From Campylobacter gracilis (lineage in GTDB: Bacteria; Campylobacterota; Campylobacteria; Campylobacterales; Campylobacteraceae): a stretch of 9,489 nucleotides of DNA. Below, one piece after another: positions 6,424 to 9,489 of the stretch. Location of the stretch: NCBI RefSeq assembly GCF_018374135.1, contig NZ_JAHAFS010000031.1:1-9489 (forward strand), in the 5' to 3' direction. Made by a program: the position numbers and the translations under genes. How positions within the stretch are numbered: position 1 is the first letter of the stretch; every line of letters starts with the position of its first letter. The notes below the pieces were generated by a model, which did not search any database, was not told the DNA's origin, and worked only from the letters and a program-made list of their open reading frames with translations.

Positions 6424-6553
6424 TGCGCTGCGCGGGTTATATGTCAAGCCGTAGCGCATGGCAGGATAGAATTTAAAATTTCGCAGATAATTTACGAAGC
6501 TGCAGAATTCGCGGCTCGCGAGATTTGTAGTAGATAGAATTCCGCGCCAGGGT

Positions 6554-6632
6554 GGGTAAAATTTATCGCTACCGCACGGCTTGTAATTTTAAAATTTTAC
6601 CCGCTTATGTGATGGCGGAATTTCAAAATTCC
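6554..6632. other. Two consecutive hairpins upstream of era
   Basis: GGGTAAAATTT (6554-6564) pairs perfectly with AAATTTTACCC (6592-6602), 11 bp with a 27-base loop that itself contains CCGCACGG. Next, GGAATTT (6617-6623) pairs with AAATTCC (6626-6632), and an outer GG/CC pair with a one-base mismatch can extend it. Neither is followed by a U-run, so termination is not strongly indicated. Role unknown. Confidence 0.45.
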
Positions 6633-6713
6633 ACCGCTTGTGCAATAGCCAACCTGCGCAAAATGAGATTTTAAATTTGCCCATCGGAGCTTGGCGCTGC
6701 GGTCGCAAGCAGG

Positions 6714-6733
6714 ATAAAATTTTATAAATTTAA
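6714..6733 (+). promoter_or_regulatory. 20-bp AT-rich element before era, identical to the one before rplI; candidate -10
   Basis: This is an exact second copy of the 20-mer at 3892-3911. It ends 7 bases before the era ATG and overlaps its Shine-Dalgarno AAGGA (6732-6736). GGATAAAAT at 6712-6720 would serve as a -10 box, giving a very short leader. The other copy sits further from its start codon, so if it is functional it more likely acts on DNA or transcription than on translation. Confidence 0.35.
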
Positions 6734-6740
6734 GGAAAAT

Positions 6741-7610
6741 ATGAAAAGCGGATTTGTAACGCTCATTGGGCGGACGAATGCGGGCAAGAGCTCGCTGTTA
6801 AACTATCTTTGCGGCGAGAAAATTTCGTTTGTTTCGCATAAAATCAACGCCACGCGCCGCAAGATTAACGGCATCGCGATGAACGGCGCAGATCAGGTGA
6901 TTTTCACGGACACGCCGGGGTTGCATGAAAGCGCCAAGCTGATGAATAAGCTAATGGTCGAAGTGGCGCTCGGGGCGATTGAGGGCTGCGATTTGGTGCT
7001 GTTTTTGGCGCCCGTGCACGATGATACCTCAGAATACGAGAAATTTTTAAATTTAAACCCAGACACCAAACACATCGTGATTTTAACTAAAATTGACGAA
7101 GTAAATGACGAAAAGATCGTGCAAAAGCTGCTGCAATATCAAAAATTTACCGATAAATTCGAAGCGATAATCCCCGTTAGCATCAAAAAAAAGGTCTATA
7201 AAAAGCAGGTTTTGGACGAAATTTGTAAAATTTTACCCGAGCATGAGTACTTTTATGATCCTGAAATTTTAAGCGCGACTAACGAGCGCGAAATTTATCG
7301 CGGCTTCATACTTGAGGCGATCTTTGAGAGTATGAGCGACGAGATACCGTATTGCAGCGACGTCGTGATGGAAAAAGTGGTCGAAAAACCCGGTCTGATC
7401 TTGGTATATGCGCGGATCATAACGGACACCAATTCACACAAAGAGATGTTGATCGGCAAAAACGGCGAGGCGATCAAGCGGATCGGAATTCGAGCCAAAA
7501 AGTTAATTTCAAATTTTTCTAAGGTCAAAATTTACTTAAAATTAACAGTTTTTGTAAAAAAAAGCTGGAAAAATGACGAATTTAGGGTAAAAACCGATTT
7601 TATCTATTGA
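6741..7610 (+). CDS. era: Ribosome-assembly GTPase Era
   Basis: 289-aa GTPase with a C-terminal KH domain. It binds the 3' end of 16S rRNA and assists late 30S assembly, at the ribosome and inner membrane. G1 GRTNAGKSS (10-18), switch I region around NATRRKING (36-44), G3 DTPG (57-60), G4 TKID (116-119; Thr where Asn is usual) and G5 around PVSIKKK (145-151) are visible. The KH domain carries GKNGEAIKRIG (239-249) with its GxxG loop, then VKIYLKLTVFVKKSW. ATG 6741 has AAGGA four bases upstream. Length is normal. Two A8 tracts occur in the frame (7185-7192 and 7556-7563). It is the fourth gene in the rplI-hslV-hslU direction, but the 505-bp gap suggests its own promoter. Confidence 0.95.
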   Translation: MKSGFVTLIGRTNAGKSSLLNYLCGEKISFVSHKINATRRKINGIAMNGADQVIFTDTPGLHESAKLMNKLMVEVALGAIEGCDLVLFLAPVHDDTSEYEKFLNLNPDTKHIVILTKIDEVNDEKIVQKLLQYQKFTDKFEAIIPVSIKKKVYKKQVLDEICKILPEHEYFYDPEILSATNEREIYRGFILEAIFESMSDEIPYCSDVVMEKVVEKPGLILVYARIITDTNSHKEMLIGKNGEAIKRIGIRAKKLISNFSKVKIYLKLTVFVKKSWKNDEFRVKTDFIY

Positions 7611-7635
7611 CATTTTATTTTATTTCTATTAGTAT
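7607..7635 (+). promoter_or_regulatory. Promoter candidate for the PilMN/PilO-like operon
   Basis: A perfect TTGACA -35 (7607-7612) overlaps the era stop codon. After 17 bp, largely T-runs with a short period, comes TAGTAT (7630-7635) as a -10. Transcription would start near 7642, leaving about 30 nt before the ATG at 7673, which has a GGAG (7665-7668). A perfect -35 is unusual for Campylobacter promoters, so part of the match may be chance. Confidence 0.5.
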
Positions 7636-7672
7636 TAGCAGCGTAGAAAATTTCATTTGGAAGTGGAGTGTT

Positions 7673-9196
7673 ATGGCAAAGAATAGTAAAAATGCTAGTT
7701 CGATTGTTGCGATTAACAAAGTCACGCAAACCATATTCGGTCTAAGTGAGAATGAAGTTTTCGAGCACGACTTCTCAAAAGCGAATCGTGCGAAGGAAAC
7801 TTACGTCTCATATATTCCGTATAAGGATATAATGACTGCGACGGTCGAGATAAGCAGATCGGTAGAGGACGCGGATCTTTTAGATGCGATCGTCGTTAAG
7901 GTGTATGAGGAGCTGGGGCTTGACACCGCTTTGGATTACAAAATCACCTATAGTGAGGTAATAGGCGCTGGCGGCGATGATAGAATTTTCAACGTCTTTG
8001 TCGTAGATAATGCCAAACTCACTTCAGAATTCGATGCAATCGCTGCTAGGACGAACTACATCGACTATGTGGCTATGGCTCCGTTTTTATACGAGGGCTT
8101 GTATAATAGAGGCGTCCTAACTCGCGACGGAATCGACTGCTTCATCTACTTGCAGCGCGACGATGCGTTTTTGGTAGTGTATCAAAACGGCGAATATTTT
8201 CAATCTCGTCAAGTAAGATACAACCTAAAATTCTTGCATGAAAAATATGTCGAGCTAGTCGGTAGCAGAGTCGATGAAGAGAGCTTTTATAGACTGCTCT
8301 CCAAACAGGGAGTAAATTTAGAAAATCCGACCGAACGCGATTATATGATCCAAATTTTTGACGATATGTTTTACTACATCAACGACGTGTTGAACGGTAT
8401 TAGTAAAATTTACAACGTCAATATTCAAAACGTCTATATCGGAACAGATATCGGCAAAATTCCTGCGATAGAGGTTTTTGTAGAAAATAATCTAAAGCTA
8501 AGATACAAGGATTTTAATTTTAACGTTGCAATCAACGCAAAAGATTATCCGCTCACTCAGCTAGATATTTTGATGTTCTTGGTAGGTCAAGATTATTTAG
8601 TTACTAAAGACGACGATCACAACTATTCGCCGTTTATGAGACCTCCACCTTTGACCCAAAGATCAACCGGCAAGCTGATAGGCTATATGTTGCTAGGCTG
8701 CTTACTTGGCGCTGCATATCCTGCGTATAATTTTGGCTATGGCTATTATAATAATGTGGTGGCTAACGATAAAACCAACGAATATCAGGGCTTGGAGGAT
8801 CAGCTACGTCCTGCTAGACTAGAGGTTAAACAGATAGATGATGAGATGAAAATCATCAAAGCTGATGTAAAGCAGAAAAGCGCTGAGCTTCAAAACAGAA
8901 AAGACCTTATATACGCCATAGCAGATAAAAAAGACAACTATGCGATGAAAAGCATATCTATCTTCGATATAACTAATATGGTTGTGAAAAATAAGGGCAC
9001 TATGGCGAGAATCGCGGATAGGAATGAAACAATGACATTCCAAGTAAAAACTAAAAACGACAAGCAAATGACTGAATTGCTAGAAGATATTAGCAAAAAG
9101 GGAATTTATGGCGTGGATACTAAGACAATCGTTTTAAAAGAAGGTAATAAAACTGCTTTTTACGATAGCAATATTAGCGTGGAGGTTCGCCGATGA
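7673..9196 (+). CDS. PilM-PilN (GspL)-like inner-membrane protein
   Basis: 507-aa protein that I do not recognise by name, but its layout is clear. Residues 1-330 are soluble with alternating strands and helices. Stretches such as GIDCFIYLQRDDAFLVVYQNGEY (153-175, shown with its start and end) and NVYIGTDIGK (253-262) resemble the actin-like PilM/GspL domain, although the nucleotide-binding Asp/Gly motifs are not evident. A proline-rich link (SPFMRPPPLTQR) leads to one membrane helix (about 334-352). A charged coiled coil follows (about 365-420), then a ferredoxin-like end with strands MTFQVKT (454-460), TKTIVLKEG and ISVEVRR, as in PilN. I infer a cytoplasmic N-terminus and periplasmic C-terminus. 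ATG 7673 is preferred over the TTG at 7607 inside era. It overlaps the next gene by ATGA. GC content is lower than in the genes to its left. In C. jejuni the gene after era also encodes a membrane protein. Confidence 0.75.
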   Translation: MAKNSKNASSIVAINKVTQTIFGLSENEVFEHDFSKANRAKETYVSYIPYKDIMTATVEISRSVEDADLLDAIVVKVYEELGLDTALDYKITYSEVIGAGGDDRIFNVFVVDNAKLTSEFDAIAARTNYIDYVAMAPFLYEGLYNRGVLTRDGIDCFIYLQRDDAFLVVYQNGEYFQSRQVRYNLKFLHEKYVELVGSRVDEESFYRLLSKQGVNLENPTERDYMIQIFDDMFYYINDVLNGISKIYNVNIQNVYIGTDIGKIPAIEVFVENNLKLRYKDFNFNVAINAKDYPLTQLDILMFLVGQDYLVTKDDDHNYSPFMRPPPLTQRSTGKLIGYMLLGCLLGAAYPAYNFGYGYYNNVVANDKTNEYQGLEDQLRPARLEVKQIDDEMKIIKADVKQKSAELQNRKDLIYAIADKKDNYAMKSISIFDITNMVVKNKGTMARIADRNETMTFQVKTKNDKQMTELLEDISKKGIYGVDTKTIVLKEGNKTAFYDSNISVEVRR

Positions 9197-9489
9197 AAAA
9201 GAAAAACTCTCTAGATCAACTTGATCAATGGTTTTCTTCTAAAGGCTCAAGCGCCAGTAATTATTTTTACATAGGTTTGTTCTTGGCAGGTTTAGTGGCT
9301 TACTTTGTATTGAGTGGTTATGCTAATCCTTACTTGTCTGAAAGCGAGAGCAATTTGAATAGTGCTACCGATAAACTCATTGCTGCTCAAGAAGAGTATA
9401 CCAACAAATTTAATGGTGATCCCGAAGGTTTTGTAAAAACAAAACGAAATGCTCTTAATGCTGAAAAGACAAGGCGCGATAACATTATC
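9193..9489 (+). CDS. PilO/GspM-like membrane protein (5' part, cut by window edge)
   Basis: The first 99 codons are present, beginning MKKKNSLDQLDQWFSSKG. A strong GGAGGT Shine-Dalgarno (9181-9186) sits 6 bases before the ATG, which overlaps the previous stop as ATGA. A short cytoplasmic head (1-23) is followed by one membrane helix (about 24-42, YFYIGLFLAGLVAYFVLSG) and then by a polar, helix-rich segment (about 48-99, many Glu, Lys, Asn, Ala) likely to be coiled coil. This head-helix-coil layout, directly after a PilMN-like gene, is what PilO or GspM looks like. Sequence identity to either is not evident by eye, so the call rests on architecture and position. The C-terminal domain, where PilO has its ferredoxin-like fold, lies beyond the window. 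Confidence 0.65.
   Translation, partial: MKKKNSLDQLDQWFSSKGSSASNYFYIGLFLAGLVAYFVLSGYANPYLSESESNLNSATDKLIAAQEEYTNKFNGDPEGFVKTKRNALNAEKTRRDNII

Larger units (their letters stand above)
6236..6740. other. 505-bp gene-free spacer packed with RAATTY hexamers
   Basis: No plausible gene is found on either strand between hslU and era. By hand I count 22 RAATTY sites (GAATTC, GAATTT, AAATTT, AAATTC), one every 23 bp; at roughly 60% A+T about one would be expected by chance. The first part is a near-periodic array (6258-6423) and the second contains two hairpins (6554-6602 and 6617-6632). The words GCAGGATAGAATTT (6461-6474) and GCAGGATAAAATTTT (6709-6723) are near copies. The era promoter presumably lies at the distal end. 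Confidence 0.75.

Noticed and set aside
6236..6740. Small RNA or tRNA gene between hslU and era
   Set aside because: No tRNA-like TTCGA/T-loop with matching arms and no hairpin followed by a U-run was seen.
7607..7672. TTG start giving 22 extra residues to the PilMN-like protein
   Set aside because: The codons overlap the era stop and a likely promoter, and the ATG at 7673 has a GGAG upstream.

Overview
The window looks like chromosome of an epsilonproteobacterium, most likely a relatively GC-rich oral or human-associated Campylobacter (C. gracilis, C. rectus or C. showae type). The reasons are the ArgG, HslV, HslU and Era sequences, the order S4-protein/tsaE/lptB divergent from argG and then rplI-hslV-hslU-era, and the many AAATTT-like words. 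Genus is fairly secure; species is a guess.

Layout. At 1-69 (minus) is the 5' end of a gene for an exported protein. Positions 81-1092 hold about 1 kb with no credible gene, full of AT-rich palindromes, including a degenerate array with a 56-66 bp period (692-1034) and a G8 tract. At 1093-2444 (minus) is a tight, overlapping operon: small RqcP/Hsp15-like S4 protein, tsaE (tRNA t6A synthesis) and lptB (LPS-export ATPase). An 88-bp divergent promoter region separates it from argG (2533-3753, plus). A foldable 181-bp spacer leads to rplI-hslV-hslU (3935-6235), whose reading frames overlap by 8 and 4 bp. Another gene-poor stretch of 505 bp precedes era (6741-7610). At 7673 a new, lower-GC operon begins: a 507-aa membrane protein built like PilM fused to PilN (equivalently GspL), overlapping by 4 bp a PilO/GspM-like gene cut by the window edge.

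How the genes fit together. Most are housekeeping: translation and ribosome work (S4 protein, bL9, Era), tRNA modification (TsaE), arginine synthesis (ArgG), ATP-dependent proteolysis (HslUV) and outer-membrane biogenesis (LptB). The last two genes should form an inner-membrane assembly of the type IV pilus / type II secretion alignment kind, possibly adapted to another machine such as the flagellar motor.

The least ordinary material is in the spacers. They are packed with the hexamer RAATTY, which in C. jejuni is the methylation mark recognised during natural transformation. In one 166-bp stretch eleven such sites recur about every 16 bp. A nested hairpin lies just before rplI. No CRISPR array, transposon, prophage, tRNA or rRNA was seen.
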